Position numbers and translations under genes: made by a program. Positions 31,031 through 40,312 of a stretch of DNA of 64,000 nucleotides are shown here, in pieces. The notes under the pieces are model-generated. The model saw only the letters and a list, made by a program, of their open reading frames with translations, ran no database searches and was not told the origin of the DNA. Source of the stretch: Bacillus sp. FJAT-42376 (GTDB lineage: Bacteria > Bacillota > Bacilli > Bacillales > Bacillaceae); contig NZ_CP033906.1 in assembly GCF_003816055.1 (NCBI RefSeq), forward strand, positions 3,100,001 to 3,164,000. Reading direction: 5' to 3'. How positions within the stretch are numbered: the stretch's first letter is position 1; each line of letters begins with the position of its first letter.

Positions 31031-31234
31031 ATGAATTTTCAGCTGGATTATTTGAAGGATAAAGTGGAGTTTTTTGAAGCACAAAGTGTTAAGGAACTTG
31101 AAACGAAAATCGCCGAGCAGATTGTTCATAATAAAGCGATAATGATGGAAGTTCACTCTGTATCCCATCAAATGCACGTTTTGGAAGATGGCCGGAGATT
31201 TTACAGTGCGGTTGTCCATTTTAAAGCGAAATAA
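31031..31234 (+). CDS. yrzA: YrzA family protein (DUF2536)
   Basis: A 67-residue soluble protein beginning MNFQLDYLKDKVEFFEAQSV, with a HSVSHQMHVLEDGRRFYSAVVHF ending. It matches YrzA by sequence and position between yrrT and yrrS. The ribosome binding site AAGGAGAAA lies 8 nt upstream. The function is unknown. Confidence 0.9.
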   Translation: MNFQLDYLKDKVEFFEAQSVKELETKIAEQIVHNKAIMMEVHSVSHQMHVLEDGRRFYSAVVHFKAK

Positions 31235-31262
31235 GTATGGAACCATTTTTAATGGCAGATTC

Positions 31263-31365
31263 AAAAAACACTTAGATTGGCTCGTGCTGTTTCTTGCCCC
31301 TTCGCGAAGGGGCAGCCGCCGAGCCTTTGCTGCGCTCTGCGCCAGCGGGTGTTACCACTATTCCT
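31263..31365 (-). repeat. Possible intergenic repeat copy C with 20-bp palindrome
   Basis: On the minus strand GAGCGCAGCAAAGGCTCGGC, a tandem of CCCC...GGGG and GAAACAGCACGAGCCAATC resemble the repeat family of 6712 and 30893. It encloses the perfect palindrome TGCCCCTTCGCGAAGGGGCA at 31295-31314. No ORF is seen. Confidence 0.35.
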
Positions 31366-31390
31366 CTTCAATCAGCCAGCCGCTAACGGC

Positions 31391-31432
31391 AAAAAAACAG
31401 GGAACGCTTTAAAAGCGACTCCCTGTTTTTTG
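31391..31432. terminator. Bidirectional terminator between yrzA and yrrS
   Basis: AAAACAGGGA and TCCCTGTTTT arms with flanking A-runs and T-runs give U-tracts in both directions. A second hairpin (GGGGCT/AGCCCC, 31440-31460) follows before the yrrS stop. Confidence 0.85.
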
Positions 31433-31469
31433 GCATATGGGGCTTATCAGACAGCCCCATTTCTTTTAT

Positions 31470-32084
31470 TTAGTTTACTTTATTAACCGTTAAAGGTTTC
31501 CATCCTTCGTTTTCAATGAAGCGAAGCGTTACCTGGTATTTTTCGCTGGAATTTTTGGGAGAGATGGTTCCTTTTGCATCATTTGGAGAACCATTATTCC
31601 CCAGGAACCAGATGGTCATATTGTCCTCCGGAATACCAGTAGCTGCACTCATCGCTTTCGTCATTTCTTTCCAGTCGGCTGAGCCTTTATCATAAACGGT
31701 AGTGTGCTCGCCCTTTTGTTCTGTACCGACAGGCTCCCATTTGGATTTTTCAGTACCCTCTTCTTTTGCTTTATCTTCCTGGGCTGGCTCTGCAGGCTGC
31801 TCTTCCTCGTCTTCAGGCTTCGCTTCTTCAGATTGCTGATCGTCTGTATTTTGTGAATCTGTATTTTCTTTTTCTGCCTGAGCAGATGCCGTTTCTTGAT
31901 TTGTCTGCTCTTCCCGGGTCTGCTGATCTGAGACTTTGCTGCTTGAGGACTGCTTTTTATCTCCGCCCAAAATAAGCTGTGAACCCACAGCTACAATGAG
32001 GATCAATACGACTCCGATTAGCACATTCAAAACAATATTCGTTTTTCTGCGTTTGTCCCGATTGCCGTAGCGGGTTTTGTTCAT
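31470..32084 (-). CDS. yrrS: YrrS family membrane-anchored protein (DUF1510)
   Basis: A 204-residue protein with a short basic cytoplasmic N-terminus, one membrane helix (about 17-38, IVLNVLIGVVLILIVAVGSQ), a long Ser/Glu/Gln-rich extracytoplasmic linker (about 45-115) and a compact C-terminal DUF1510 domain (about 125-204). It lies 72 nt after pbpI, as in B. subtilis, where the pair is expressed in sporulation. The biochemical function is unknown. Confidence 0.9.
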   Translation of the reverse strand: MNKTRYGNRDKRRKTNIVLNVLIGVVLILIVAVGSQLILGGDKKQSSSSKVSDQQTREEQTNQETASAQAEKENTDSQNTDDQQSEEAKPEDEEEQPAEPAQEDKAKEEGTEKSKWEPVGTEQKGEHTTVYDKGSADWKEMTKAMSAATGIPEDNMTIWFLGNNGSPNDAKGTISPKNSSEKYQVTLRFIENEGWKPLTVNKVN

Positions 32085-32156
32085 GAATCTTCACTCCTTT
32101 TCCCACGTTCTTCTGTACTATTCTATCATCGGTATATGAATCTATCCAGTTCTGAT

Positions 32157-33908
32157 TTACTCCAGCTCATCCAGTCCTTTTGCGATATCATAAAAAACCT
32201 GGCCGGCGGCTGCCCGGCTTGCGATTGTGTCAGCATCCACGACGACAAGCGCATATTTAGGATTACCCGATGGAAAGTACCCTGCAAACCATTTATTGAT
32301 TAAATTATGTCCTTCAGAATCCTTTTTGCCTGTTTCGGCTGTTCCTGATTTCCCTGACACTTCGAACGGAAGTGTTCTAAATTTTGCTCCTGTACCCTTT
32401 TCATCTGTCACAACGAGTCGCAACAGCTTTTGAAGTTTCTGGACAGTATATCGGTCAATTTCAGCTTCTGAAAGCTCATGATCAGGAAAATGGTACATAG
32501 AGGTGCCATTTTTATATAAGATGTCTTCTGCCGTTTTGACCTCCAGTCCATTTCCTCCCCTGCCAATCGTGGCCATCATATTGGCAATCGCAAGGGGGGT
32601 AACCTGAACATCTTTTTGGCCGATTGCCGTCTGGGCCACCGCCTTTGGAGCACCTTTATCCTTTTGATCGGACCAAACCGAACCTTCCTTTTCTTCAGGA
32701 AACTGTTTGAAGCCGCTATAATGGAAGACGTTTCCCCGCCACCCGACGGGGTGAATCAGCCCAAGCTTCTCTGCCGTGTCTTCCATGTAGTCAGGAGCCT
32801 TTTTTATCAGCTCATTTGATAACACATTAAACGTATAATTGCAGCTTCTCGAAAAACTTTGATCAAAACTAAGCGGTCCCAGCTGCCTGTCTTCTTCTTT
32901 GGCACCATATGGATTTAAATTGCAGTTGTAGCGAACTGCCGGATGATCAAGACCATTTTCAATGGCTGCTGCAGCCGTTACAATTTTAAAGATTGAGCCG
33001 GGCTTCATTCTTTCGAGCGTATAGTTCCTCAGACTGGCTGGCGACCCATTTACATTTAGATCAGGTTTGCTTGCCATAGCCAATAAGGAATTCGTTTCAA
33101 TATCAATTAATACAGCCCCTCCTTTCTGAACGCCTGACCGGGTGAGAGCGTCTTCCGTCAGCTGCTGCATTTCACTATCAAGAGTCGTCTTAATTTTGAC
33201 TGGAAAATGCGCACTTGAATCTGCAATGTATTTAACATTAACTCCGAATAGAGGATTTCCGTTTGCATCCACATGGTAAAGGAGCTTTGTTTCCGATTCC
33301 GGCAATAGAAATTCATCAAATGCCTTTTGCAGCCCCGAGGCCCCGATTTTCAGATTATAGGGGAGTTCTTTATCAGGGTACCGCTTTTTTGCTACTTCCG
33401 GCATTTGGGCTGTATACCCAATGATATGAGAGGCCTCGTGTCCTTCTTTTCTATCCTGCACCATAACTCCGTATATGCCCGGAACCTTCAATTTATTTAT
33501 TGTCTCCAGATCCGCCTGTGTCAGATCCGCCCCATCTTTCTGTGAAAGAATAAGAGGCTTCTTGGCATTGGATACAAGCGAGCTGAGCAGCCCCTCTGAG
33601 ATTCCTGCAATGCTTGCGATATCTTTGATTGGCCAGTTCAGGCCCCGGATGAAAGGGAACAGAACCAATGAAGGCTGAGCTGCTGCAGAAAGAGGGAGGC
33701 CATTCCGGTCGGTGAGCGATCCCCTTCCGTCATCGATCAGCACAGACTGCGTCCGCTGTTTGATGCTTTCTTCAATGAGATTAATATGATGGCTGCCGAA
33801 TGCTTCTGTCTGAAAAAGCTGAAGTTCCGCAAGCCTGGCAGCTAATAAACATAAGCAAACTGTCATGACCGCACAAACTGATATCATCCTTTTTTTTATG
33901 GAGCGCAT
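32157..33908 (-). CDS. pbpI: Class B penicillin-binding protein PbpI (PBP4b)
   Basis: A 583-residue transpeptidase. There is an N-terminal membrane anchor (about 8-28), the PBP dimerisation domain and the transpeptidase domain with SxxK in GSIFKIV, SxN in SCNYT, and KSGTAE. B. subtilis PBP4b is mother-cell specific. The ATG at 33906-33908 is chosen (GAGGTGG, 8-nt gap) over one 14 codons upstream with no site. That ribosome binding site lies inside the greA terminator stem. Confidence 0.93.
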   Translation of the reverse strand: MRSIKKRMISVCAVMTVCLCLLAARLAELQLFQTEAFGSHHINLIEESIKQRTQSVLIDDGRGSLTDRNGLPLSAAAQPSLVLFPFIRGLNWPIKDIASIAGISEGLLSSLVSNAKKPLILSQKDGADLTQADLETINKLKVPGIYGVMVQDRKEGHEASHIIGYTAQMPEVAKKRYPDKELPYNLKIGASGLQKAFDEFLLPESETKLLYHVDANGNPLFGVNVKYIADSSAHFPVKIKTTLDSEMQQLTEDALTRSGVQKGGAVLIDIETNSLLAMASKPDLNVNGSPASLRNYTLERMKPGSIFKIVTAAAAIENGLDHPAVRYNCNLNPYGAKEEDRQLGPLSFDQSFSRSCNYTFNVLSNELIKKAPDYMEDTAEKLGLIHPVGWRGNVFHYSGFKQFPEEKEGSVWSDQKDKGAPKAVAQTAIGQKDVQVTPLAIANMMATIGRGGNGLEVKTAEDILYKNGTSMYHFPDHELSEAEIDRYTVQKLQKLLRLVVTDEKGTGAKFRTLPFEVSGKSGTAETGKKDSEGHNLINKWFAGYFPSGNPKYALVVVDADTIASRAAAGQVFYDIAKGLDELE

Positions 33909-33910
33909 AT

Positions 33911-33947
33911 AAAAAACCACCTCGTCATCATTCTCGACGAGGCGGTT
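33911..33947 (-). terminator. Terminator after greA, overlapping the pbpI ribosome binding site
   Basis: On the minus strand AACCGCCTCGTC and GACGAGGTGGTT form a 12-bp stem (one wobble) followed by TTTTTT. The 3' arm contains the GAGGTGG used to start pbpI. Confidence 0.85.
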
Positions 33948-33963
33948 CATCTTTAATCGGAAC

Positions 33964-34440
33964 TTACTTAATATTTACGATTTTAACCTGCATTTCTCCG
34001 CCTGGAGTCTGTACAGTCACTTCGTCCCCTACTTGTTTGCCAAGCAGACTTCTTGCGATTGGAGAATCGTTGGAGATTTTTCCTTCAAACGGATCAGCCT
34101 CTGCACTTCCAACGATGGTATAAGACTCTTCTTCCCCATTCGGAAGCTCCTGGAATGTAACCGTTCTCCCGAGTGCCACAGAATTAGAGTTTGAAGCATC
34201 TTCCACAATGATTTTGGCATTGCGGATCATGTTCTCAAGTGTTGTAATTCTGCCTTCAACAAATGCCTGTTCCTCTTTAGCGGAATCGTACTCGGAGTTC
34301 TCAGAAAGATCTCCGAAACTGCGCGCGATTTTTATCCGTTCGACGACTTCTTTGCGGCGAACCGTTTTCATGTATTCCAATTCTTGTTCGAGCTTTTCTT
34401 TTCCTTCTTTTGTCATCGGAAATTCTTTCTCTATTGCCAT
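33964..34440 (-). CDS. greA: Transcript cleavage factor GreA
   Basis: A 158-residue protein with an N-terminal coiled coil (about 10-78) bearing the tip residues in [17 protein letters not shown], and a C-terminal FKBP-like domain ([30 protein letters not shown]). It rescues backtracked RNA polymerase by inducing cleavage of the transcript 3' end. The Shine-Dalgarno AAGGAGTG precedes the ATG. Confidence 0.98.
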   Translation of the reverse strand: MAIEKEFPMTKEGKEKLEQELEYMKTVRRKEVVERIKIARSFGDLSENSEYDSAKEEQAFVEGRITTLENMIRNAKIIVEDASNSNSVALGRTVTFQELPNGEEESYTIVGSAEADPFEGKISNDSPIARSLLGKQVGDEVTVQTPGGEMQVKIVNIK

Positions 34441-34512
34441 CGCTATCCACTCCTTCTGAAACAGCTGTCCCCCGAAATTTTTGGTATGTTAGACCTGTTA
34501 ATAAGACAAGAG

Positions 34513-34536
34513 CGAGGGCAAACATGCCCTCACACC
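34513..34536. terminator. Hairpin between udk and greA
   Basis: GAGGGCA and TGCCCTC form a perfect 7-bp stem. T-runs are weak on the minus strand, so its role as a udk terminator is uncertain. Confidence 0.4.
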
Positions 34537-34646
34537 CTTTTTTCATATCGAGAATTGGCCTTAAAACTGCCTGAGCTCAAGTTACATGAAACGTTTAACA
34601 ATCTATACATAATATGGGCACAGTGCTCTATATCTATGCTATGTTA

Positions 34647-35282
34647 TTACAAAATAGCGTTTTGTTCAAGAATTGTTTGAATTTTTGTTACCATTAAATC
34701 AATGGCCACGTGATTTTGTCCGCCTTCAGGAATGATAATGTCAGCGTATCGCTTTGTCGGCTCGATAAATTGATTATGCATAGGTCTGACGACCGATACA
34801 TACTGTTCAATAACTGAATCAATAGAGCGCCCGCGTTCTTTAATATCACGAAGAATTCTGCGGATTATCCGAATATCTGCATCTGTATCTACATACATTT
34901 TGATATCCATTAAATCTCTTAACCGTTCATCTTCAAGGATGAGGATTCCTTCAAGAATGATTACATCTTTTGGTTCCACCTCAATGATTTCTTCTGACCG
35001 GGTATGGATCGTGTAATCATAGACAGGCTTATTGATTCCTTCATAATGAAGGAGTTTCTTTAAATGGTCAATGAGCAAATCATTATCAAAGGCAAGCGGA
35101 TGATCGTAATTTGTATTCAAGCGCTCTTCATAAGGAAGATGGCTTTGGTCTTTATAATAATAATCCTGTTCAAGCATCATGATGGAATGACCTTGGAAAT
35201 GTTCATAGATTGCTTTTGTTACACTTGTTTTTCCAGAGCCGGATCCTCCAGCCACTCCAATTACTACAGGCTTCTTTCCCAT
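34647..35282 (-). CDS. udk: Uridine kinase
   Basis: A 211-residue pyrimidine-salvage kinase (uridine/cytidine to UMP/CMP). Walker A is [13 protein letters not shown] (about 9-21), with [20 protein letters not shown] and the [15 protein letters not shown] segment. It lies 5 nt downstream of trhP2 and is probably co-transcribed with it. Confidence 0.97.
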   Translation of the reverse strand: MGKKPVVIGVAGGSGSGKTSVTKAIYEHFQGHSIMMLEQDYYYKDQSHLPYEERLNTNYDHPLAFDNDLLIDHLKKLLHYEGINKPVYDYTIHTRSEEIIEVEPKDVIILEGILILEDERLRDLMDIKMYVDTDADIRIIRRILRDIKERGRSIDSVIEQYVSVVRPMHNQFIEPTKRYADIIIPEGGQNHVAIDLMVTKIQTILEQNAIL

Positions 35283-35287
35283 CTTTC

Positions 35288-36559
35288 TCAGAACCCCTTC
35301 CGCATCATGTTGTATGGATAAACCGGACGGTCCAGTTTAAATTTCACCGTTTGAAGAGGGTGCCTCGCTGCATCGAGCTCGTTGCCGTCTTCATCATAAA
35401 CGGATTCAATGACGGTACGGAAATTCTGATCAAGTTCAGGACCGAAAAATTCGACTTCGTCACCAGGCTTAAAGAAATTGCGCTGCTGAAGAGTAACCGT
35501 TTTAGCATCCGGGTCATAGCTGAGAACCATTCCGGCAAAATCGTAGGTTGTTTTTTTGCCGTGCACTCCAAACATTTGCTCCTTATGTCCAGGAACACCT
35601 TCAAAAAAGGCAGGAGCCGTTTCGCGGTTTGCACACTTATCAAGCTCTTCTAGCCATTCCTGCTGAATGACAAAATTGTCCGGATCGGCGCAATAAGCAT
35701 CAATGACTTTCCGGTACACACTAACCACAGTTGCGATGTAGTGAATGGATTTCATGCGGCCTTCTATTTTCAGGCTGTCGATTCCCATTTCAATCATTCT
35801 TGGAATCGATTCAACTAGCTTAAGGTCCTTTGGGCTCATAGCGAATGGAGAGTCATCTTCATTAAATAAAGGCGTTTCCTTCCCATCCTCCTGTTTGTAC
35901 AGGTCATAATCCCAGCGGCAAGACTGGCAGCATCCGCCACGGTTTGAATCACGCGCCGTCATATGGTTAGAAAGAGTGCAGCGGCCGGAATAGGCAATAC
36001 ACATCGCTCCGTGAATAAAGGTTTCGATCTCAATATCCACTTTTTCTTTCATTTCCCTGATCTCATCTCCGCTCGTTTCGCGGGCAAGCACCACTCGTTC
36101 CAGCCCTTCTTCTTTCCAAAATTGAACGGCCTTCCAGTTGGAAAGAGACTGCTGTGTACTCAGGTGGATTTCAAGCTTGGGTGCTGCGGTTTTACACGTT
36201 TCGATAATAAGCGGATCTGCGACGATAATTCCGGTCACTCCGGCTTCTTGCAGACCTTCCAGGTATTCTGCAATTCCATCCATATTTTCGTTGTGAGCAA
36301 AGATATTGGTGGTAACATAGATTTTTGCGTTATATTTCTTTGCAAATTGGACCCCTTCTGCCATTTCCTCTAATGAGAAATTATCAGCATTAGAGCGGAG
36401 TCCATACTCGCGTCCGCCTATAAATACAGCATCGGCTCCATAACGGACAGCGATCTTTAGTTTTTCAAGGTTACCGGCAGGTGCCAGCAGCTCTGGTTTT
36501 TTAGTGATGACCCGTTTCCCGTTTATCATCTCGGAAATAGAATCTTTTACGGCATCCAT
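35288..36559 (-). CDS. trhP2: tRNA hydroxylation protein TrhP2 (peptidase U32 family, YrrO)
   Basis: A 423-residue U32 family protein. The family signature [16 protein letters not shown] (residues 179-194) is followed by conserved cysteines in [12 protein letters not shown], and then the C-terminal U32 domain ([12 protein letters not shown]). In B. subtilis YrrN and YrrO form the prephenate-dependent route to 5-hydroxyuridine at tRNA position 34. AAGGAGGC precedes the ATG. It lies between trhP1 and udk. Confidence 0.92.
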   Translation of the reverse strand: MDAVKDSISEMINGKRVITKKPELLAPAGNLEKLKIAVRYGADAVFIGGREYGLRSNADNFSLEEMAEGVQFAKKYNAKIYVTTNIFAHNENMDGIAEYLEGLQEAGVTGIIVADPLIIETCKTAAPKLEIHLSTQQSLSNWKAVQFWKEEGLERVVLARETSGDEIREMKEKVDIEIETFIHGAMCIAYSGRCTLSNHMTARDSNRGGCCQSCRWDYDLYKQEDGKETPLFNEDDSPFAMSPKDLKLVESIPRMIEMGIDSLKIEGRMKSIHYIATVVSVYRKVIDAYCADPDNFVIQQEWLEELDKCANRETAPAFFEGVPGHKEQMFGVHGKKTTYDFAGMVLSYDPDAKTVTLQQRNFFKPGDEVEFFGPELDQNFRTVIESVYDEDGNELDAARHPLQTVKFKLDRPVYPYNMMRKGF

Positions 36560-36602
36560 ATCTTATGCCTCCTTGTATATTTTCGGCTTACAGGGTTCGC
36601 AG

Positions 36603-37535
36603 TTAATAAACCGTTTCCTTAAAGAAGAAACCTGTGTCCAGCGGGCGGTGTGCAGGCTGAATCTGCTTTATTTCCTCTAAAAGACTATCTTTGGCCTCTT
36701 CATACTCATCCCTTGCATCTGCACAAAGATCAATAGCTTTCCGGTATTTTTTTGTTACTTCAATCAAATACTCGGTTTTCTGAAGGATTCCATCAATTTT
36801 AAAGGAATCCACTCCGGCATCCATTAATTCCTGCAGTTCATCAATGATGCACATGTCGTTCGGGCTCATGATATGTGTGCCATTCCCGTCTTCAAACACA
36901 GGGTATTTATTTTCACGTTCTTTATCATGAAGAAGAAGACCTGTATCCATCTTCTCCTTGTTCACAACTTCCATTGCCTTGCCTTGATATAAATAATAGT
37001 TTCCGATCAGAGAACGCTTAGACTGGAACATACACGTCATACCATGAACCTGGACTTCGATCTCAACTTCCGCATTTTCTTTCGTTTCAATGATTGAGTC
37101 CATGCTTAGCTCTCTAGCCAGAACCGCTCTTTTGGCTCCTTTTCTGCCCCAGTAATTACATGTATAGTAATTCGTTGCCGTTGTTTCTGTATTCCAGTGC
37201 AGCTTCATTTCTGGAACGGTTTCCCGTGCTGTCATTAGTACAGCAGGATCTCCAAAAACAATTGCATCTGCTTTTACTTCTTTAAGAAACAGCATATAGT
37301 CAGCAAGGTCATCGATTTTATCATTATGAAAAATAGCGTTCATAGCCGCATACACCTTAACATTTTTTTCATGCGCTATTTCAACCGCTTTTCTAAAATC
37401 ATCTCGGTTAAATTCTCCGGCAAGCCGAAGTCCGAATTTCTGTTCGCCAATGATAAATGCAGTGGCTCCAGCATCTGCGAGCGGCACAAGGTCCTCAAGC
37501 TTTGAAGGAGTAACTAGCAATTCTGGTTTTTTCAT
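36603..37535 (-). CDS. trhP1: tRNA hydroxylation protein TrhP1 (peptidase U32 family, YrrN)
   Basis: A 310-residue U32 family protein, paralogous to TrhP2 but shorter. The signature region is degenerate (VEIEVQVHGMTCMFQSKRS), as expected for TrhP1. It begins MKKPELLVTPSKLEDLVPLA. The start overlaps the trmR stop by four bases (ATGA). It acts with TrhP2 before TrmR in wobble uridine modification. Confidence 0.92.
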   Translation of the reverse strand: MKKPELLVTPSKLEDLVPLADAGATAFIIGEQKFGLRLAGEFNRDDFRKAVEIAHEKNVKVYAAMNAIFHNDKIDDLADYMLFLKEVKADAIVFGDPAVLMTARETVPEMKLHWNTETTATNYYTCNYWGRKGAKRAVLARELSMDSIIETKENAEVEIEVQVHGMTCMFQSKRSLIGNYYLYQGKAMEVVNKEKMDTGLLLHDKERENKYPVFEDGNGTHIMSPNDMCIIDELQELMDAGVDSFKIDGILQKTEYLIEVTKKYRKAIDLCADARDEYEEAKDSLLEEIKQIQPAHRPLDTGFFFKETVY

Positions 37536-38188
37536 TTTTGCTCACCTCTTTTAATGCTTACGGCAATGCCGTCGCCGACCGGAATGATGCATGTATCATA
37601 ATCTGGATGAGACATGAGCCAGCCGTTATAGCCTGCTATTTTTTTTACGAGACTGCGTTTTCGCTTATTTTCTATTTGATCCTGTTCTTCTGCAACAAGA
37701 CCTTTGAATAAAATGTTATCGGTAATGATGATCCCTTTATGAGAGAGCATGGGCGCATATAGTTCAAAAAAGCGCTGATATTGACCCTTCGCTGCATCAA
37801 TAAATAAGGCATCAAACGGGCCTTCACTTTGAATGGGATCCGAAAGGTCGAGTGCATCGCCATAGTGAACATGAATTCTGCTGCTCAGCCCCATCTGTTC
37901 AATGCGCACAAGTGCCTGATTGTATCTCTCTTGGTCTCTTTCTATACTGATGATAGAGGCTTTCGGAACAGCAGTTGCCATGCGGATGGCAGAGTAGCCA
38001 ATGGCAGTTCCAATTTCAAGTATACGATGGGGAGAATGAATCCGGAGAAATTGAAGCAATACTTCCATTCCAGCCGCTTCCATAATAGGAACTCCATGTT
38101 CGCGGGCATAGCTCTCCATTTCCTGAATTGGAAGGGGTCGAGCGGGTATCAAGCTTTCCATGTAAGTATGGAGCTTTTGGTCAAGCAC
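37532..38188 (-). CDS. trmR: tRNA 5-hydroxyuridine methyltransferase TrmR (YrrM)
   Basis: A 218-residue O-methyltransferase of the caffeoyl-CoA type, with ILEIGTAIGYSAIRMA (motif I), ALFIDAAKGQYQ and ITDNILFKGLV. TrmR methylates 5-hydroxyuridine-34 to 5-methoxyuridine. GTG at 38186-38188 is the start because AAGGAGGC lies 7 nt upstream. The upstream ATG frame runs through that ribosome binding site. A terminator-like hairpin precedes it. Confidence 0.92.
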   Translation of the reverse strand: MLDQKLHTYMESLIPARPLPIQEMESYAREHGVPIMEAAGMEVLLQFLRIHSPHRILEIGTAIGYSAIRMATAVPKASIISIERDQERYNQALVRIEQMGLSSRIHVHYGDALDLSDPIQSEGPFDALFIDAAKGQYQRFFELYAPMLSHKGIIITDNILFKGLVAEEQDQIENKRKRSLVKKIAGYNGWLMSHPDYDTCIIPVGDGIAVSIKRGEQK

Positions 38189-38207
38189 GAATATAGCCTC
38201 CTTGCGC

Positions 38208-38236
38208 AAAAAGAAGAGTTCCGCTTAAGAACTCTT
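38208..38236 (-). terminator. Terminator-like hairpin in the trmR leader
   Basis: AAGAGTTC and GAACTCTT form a perfect 8-bp stem, followed on the minus strand by TCTTTTT, and the trmR ribosome binding site starts about 5 nt later. Since mltG has its own terminator at 38285-38321, this one may act as an attenuator. Confidence 0.65.
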
Positions 38237-38284
38237 GCCTTTAGTGAACACATTAGTCTTTTCACAACTTGATATATTTTAGCA

Positions 38285-38321
38285 TAAAAAAACAGGGAAT
38301 GAAAATAAAATTCATTCCCTG
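38285..38321 (-). terminator. Terminator after mltG
   Basis: CAGGGAATGA and its complement form an almost perfect stem, followed by seven T on the minus strand. Confidence 0.88.
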
Positions 38322-38327
38322 GTTGTT

Positions 38328-39461
38328 CTATGATTTTTCTCTCGGTCCGGTTATATGTTTTTCTTTCAGCTGATTATGCTCTTTGAGCGTCCGGGAATAA
38401 TAAACCGTTCCATCCGGGGCAGCCAGGAAGTACAAGTAATCTGTGTTATCCGGCTGCAGGGCGGCTTCCATTGAAACGGTTCCGCTGTTTGCGATCGGTC
38501 CCGGAGGAAGACCCTTATTTTTGTAGGTATTATACGGAGACGATACTTTTAAGTCTTTATACGTGACACGGTCTTTATGGCCGCCAAGCGCATATAAAAC
38601 GGTTGGATCGGTCTGAAGCGGCATGCCTGCTTTTAATCTGTTGAAAAAGACACTGGCTATTTTCTGCCGGTCCACCTGTCCGGTGGCTTCCTCTTCAATG
38701 ATAGACGACATGGTCAGGAAATAATGTACGCTCCACTTTTTCTCTTTCATTTGAGGCAGGTAAGGCTTAATTCTTGCGTCTGTCTCACTGATCATCTTTT
38801 CAAGGATGGTATCCAGAGATGTTTTAGGATCCTCGAACGGATAAGTAGCCGGGTATAGATATCCTTCGAGCTTATATTTTACTGTCTTTTTATCAATTTC
38901 ATCCGTGATCGTATCCGGATATTTCTTTTTCATCAATTCAATAAATTTCGGATCCTGCAGCCGTTTTAAAACATCTTCCTTTGTATATTCCGTGTTGTTT
39001 TCGATGACCGCTGCAATTTGGGCCATTTGATGGCCCTCCGGCACAGTAAACTGAATGGCAACATCCTCAGAGAGCTTTCCTGTTTTCAGAAGTTCAATCA
39101 TGTCATCCATCGTCATGGATTTACTCAATAAATAGTCTCCGGCTTGAAAATTTGTTTCGTTTTTAAATTTTACATAATATTTGAACACCCTGGCATCTTT
39201 AATAATTCCTGCGTCCTTCAATTCCGCTGCGATTCCTGATACAGATGACCCTAAAGGAATCGAAATTTTAATTTGCTTTTGATCAGAGGAATCTACAGGA
39301 CTCAATGCATTTTGAATATATATAACACCTGCTATTGCGGCTGCTGCCAGAACAATGGCCGCTGCAAGGACAATTCGCAATACTATTTTCCGAATCGATT
39401 TTGCTTCTTCCTGCCGTTCAAGCAATGTTTTATGTATGGATTGATGATCTTTTTGTTTCAT
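38328..39461 (-). CDS. mltG: Endolytic murein transglycosylase MltG (YceG/YrrL)
   Basis: A 377-residue membrane-anchored lytic transglycosylase that trims nascent peptidoglycan. It has a cytoplasmic basic N-terminus, one membrane helix (about 26-50, rich in Ala/Val), a LysM-like subdomain and the catalytic YceG domain. The active-site Glu lies in MSSIIEEEA, followed by FFNRLKAGMPLQTDPTV. The start at 39459-39461 has GGGGGAAG; 19 upstream codons are rejected. Confidence 0.95.
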   Translation of the reverse strand: MKQKDHQSIHKTLLERQEEAKSIRKIVLRIVLAAAIVLAAAAIAGVIYIQNALSPVDSSDQKQIKISIPLGSSVSGIAAELKDAGIIKDARVFKYYVKFKNETNFQAGDYLLSKSMTMDDMIELLKTGKLSEDVAIQFTVPEGHQMAQIAAVIENNTEYTKEDVLKRLQDPKFIELMKKKYPDTITDEIDKKTVKYKLEGYLYPATYPFEDPKTSLDTILEKMISETDARIKPYLPQMKEKKWSVHYFLTMSSIIEEEATGQVDRQKIASVFFNRLKAGMPLQTDPTVLYALGGHKDRVTYKDLKVSSPYNTYKNKGLPPGPIANSGTVSMEAALQPDNTDYLYFLAAPDGTVYYSRTLKEHNQLKEKHITGPREKS

Positions 39462-39526
39462 TCTCTTCCCCCTTTCGCTTCCGTATATTATACTACAAAA
39501 TTTGAGTCCATTCGTCACTCCCCTGT

Positions 39527-39556
39527 CAAAAAAAAGAGGCCGGGCAGAAACCCGGC
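39527..39556 (-). terminator. Terminator after yrzB
   Basis: GCCGGG and CCCGGC stem with a 6-nt loop, followed on the minus strand by a CTCTTTTTTTT run. Confidence 0.85.
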
Positions 39557-39572
39557 ATCTTTCCTGTCTGTA

Positions 39573-39863
39573 TTAATTTTCTTCTTCCTCATTATCGAAG
39601 AATGTGTTCATCATTTCTTCAATCATGTCCCACTCTTCTTCCGTTTCGATCGGCTGAAGCTCGCCATCTTCGCCATTTTCGCTTGGCGTGAAGCTGGATG
39701 CATGAATTTCTACATCTTCTTCGTCCTGATCTTCACTGCTGATCGGGTAGTAAAGAACGTAGGATTTTTTGAATTCATCTGACTCAAATGTAAAAAGGAT
39801 TTCGCAAAGCTGTTCGTTTCCGTTTTCGTCTACTACTGTAATCTGTTTTTCACCATGTTCCAT
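39573..39863 (-). CDS. yrzB: YrzB family protein (DUF1292)
   Basis: A 96-residue, strongly acidic protein ([35 protein letters not shown], acidic tail EEEEN). DUF1292 proteins of this kind follow ruvX-like yrrK in Firmicutes. The function is unknown. It is probably the last gene of the yrzL-yrrK-yrzB operon. Confidence 0.92.
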   Translation of the reverse strand: MEHGEKQITVVDENGNEQLCEILFTFESDEFKKSYVLYYPISSEDQDEEDVEIHASSFTPSENGEDGELQPIETEEEWDMIEEMMNTFFDNEEEEN

Positions 39864-39892
39864 GTTTATTCACCTCTTTAAGTAATCTCCGT

Positions 39893-40309
39893 TTAGCGGA
39901 GGCTGTCAAGATATCCCTGAAGGATCATGACGGCGGCCATTTTATCAATGACTTTTTTGCGTTTTTTTCTGCTTACATCTGCTTCAATGAGCATGCGTTC
40001 TGCAGCCATTGTCGTTAATCTCTCATCCCAGAGTACAACGGGAAGAGAAAAGGTCTCCTCCAGCAGGGCAGCGAACCTTTGACACGCTTCCCCTCTGGGA
40101 CCTATTGTATTATTCATATTCTTCGGAAGGCCGACGACAATCTTGTCCGCCTCTTCCGTTTTAATGATTTCAGAAAGCCTAGTAAGACCATAGTCTCCGC
40201 CTTCTTCATTAATTTTAACCGTTTCGAGCCCCTGGGCTGTCCAGCCCATAAGATCACTGACTGCTACTCCGATTGTTTTCGTTCCATAATCCAAGCCTAA
40301 TACTCGCAT
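39893..40309 (-). CDS. yrrK: Putative pre-16S rRNA nuclease / Holliday junction resolvase-like (YqgF)
   Basis: A 138-residue RNase H-fold protein of the YqgF/RuvX family: [15 protein letters not shown] at the N-terminus (first catalytic Asp), [11 protein letters not shown], and [16 protein letters not shown] near the C-terminus. The family processes 16S rRNA ends in E. coli. It lies 3 nt after yrzL. Confidence 0.93.
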   Translation of the reverse strand: MRVLGLDYGTKTIGVAVSDLMGWTAQGLETVKINEEGGDYGLTRLSEIIKTEEADKIVVGLPKNMNNTIGPRGEACQRFAALLEETFSLPVVLWDERLTTMAAERMLIEADVSRKKRKKVIDKMAAVMILQGYLDSLR

Positions 40310-40312
40310 CTA

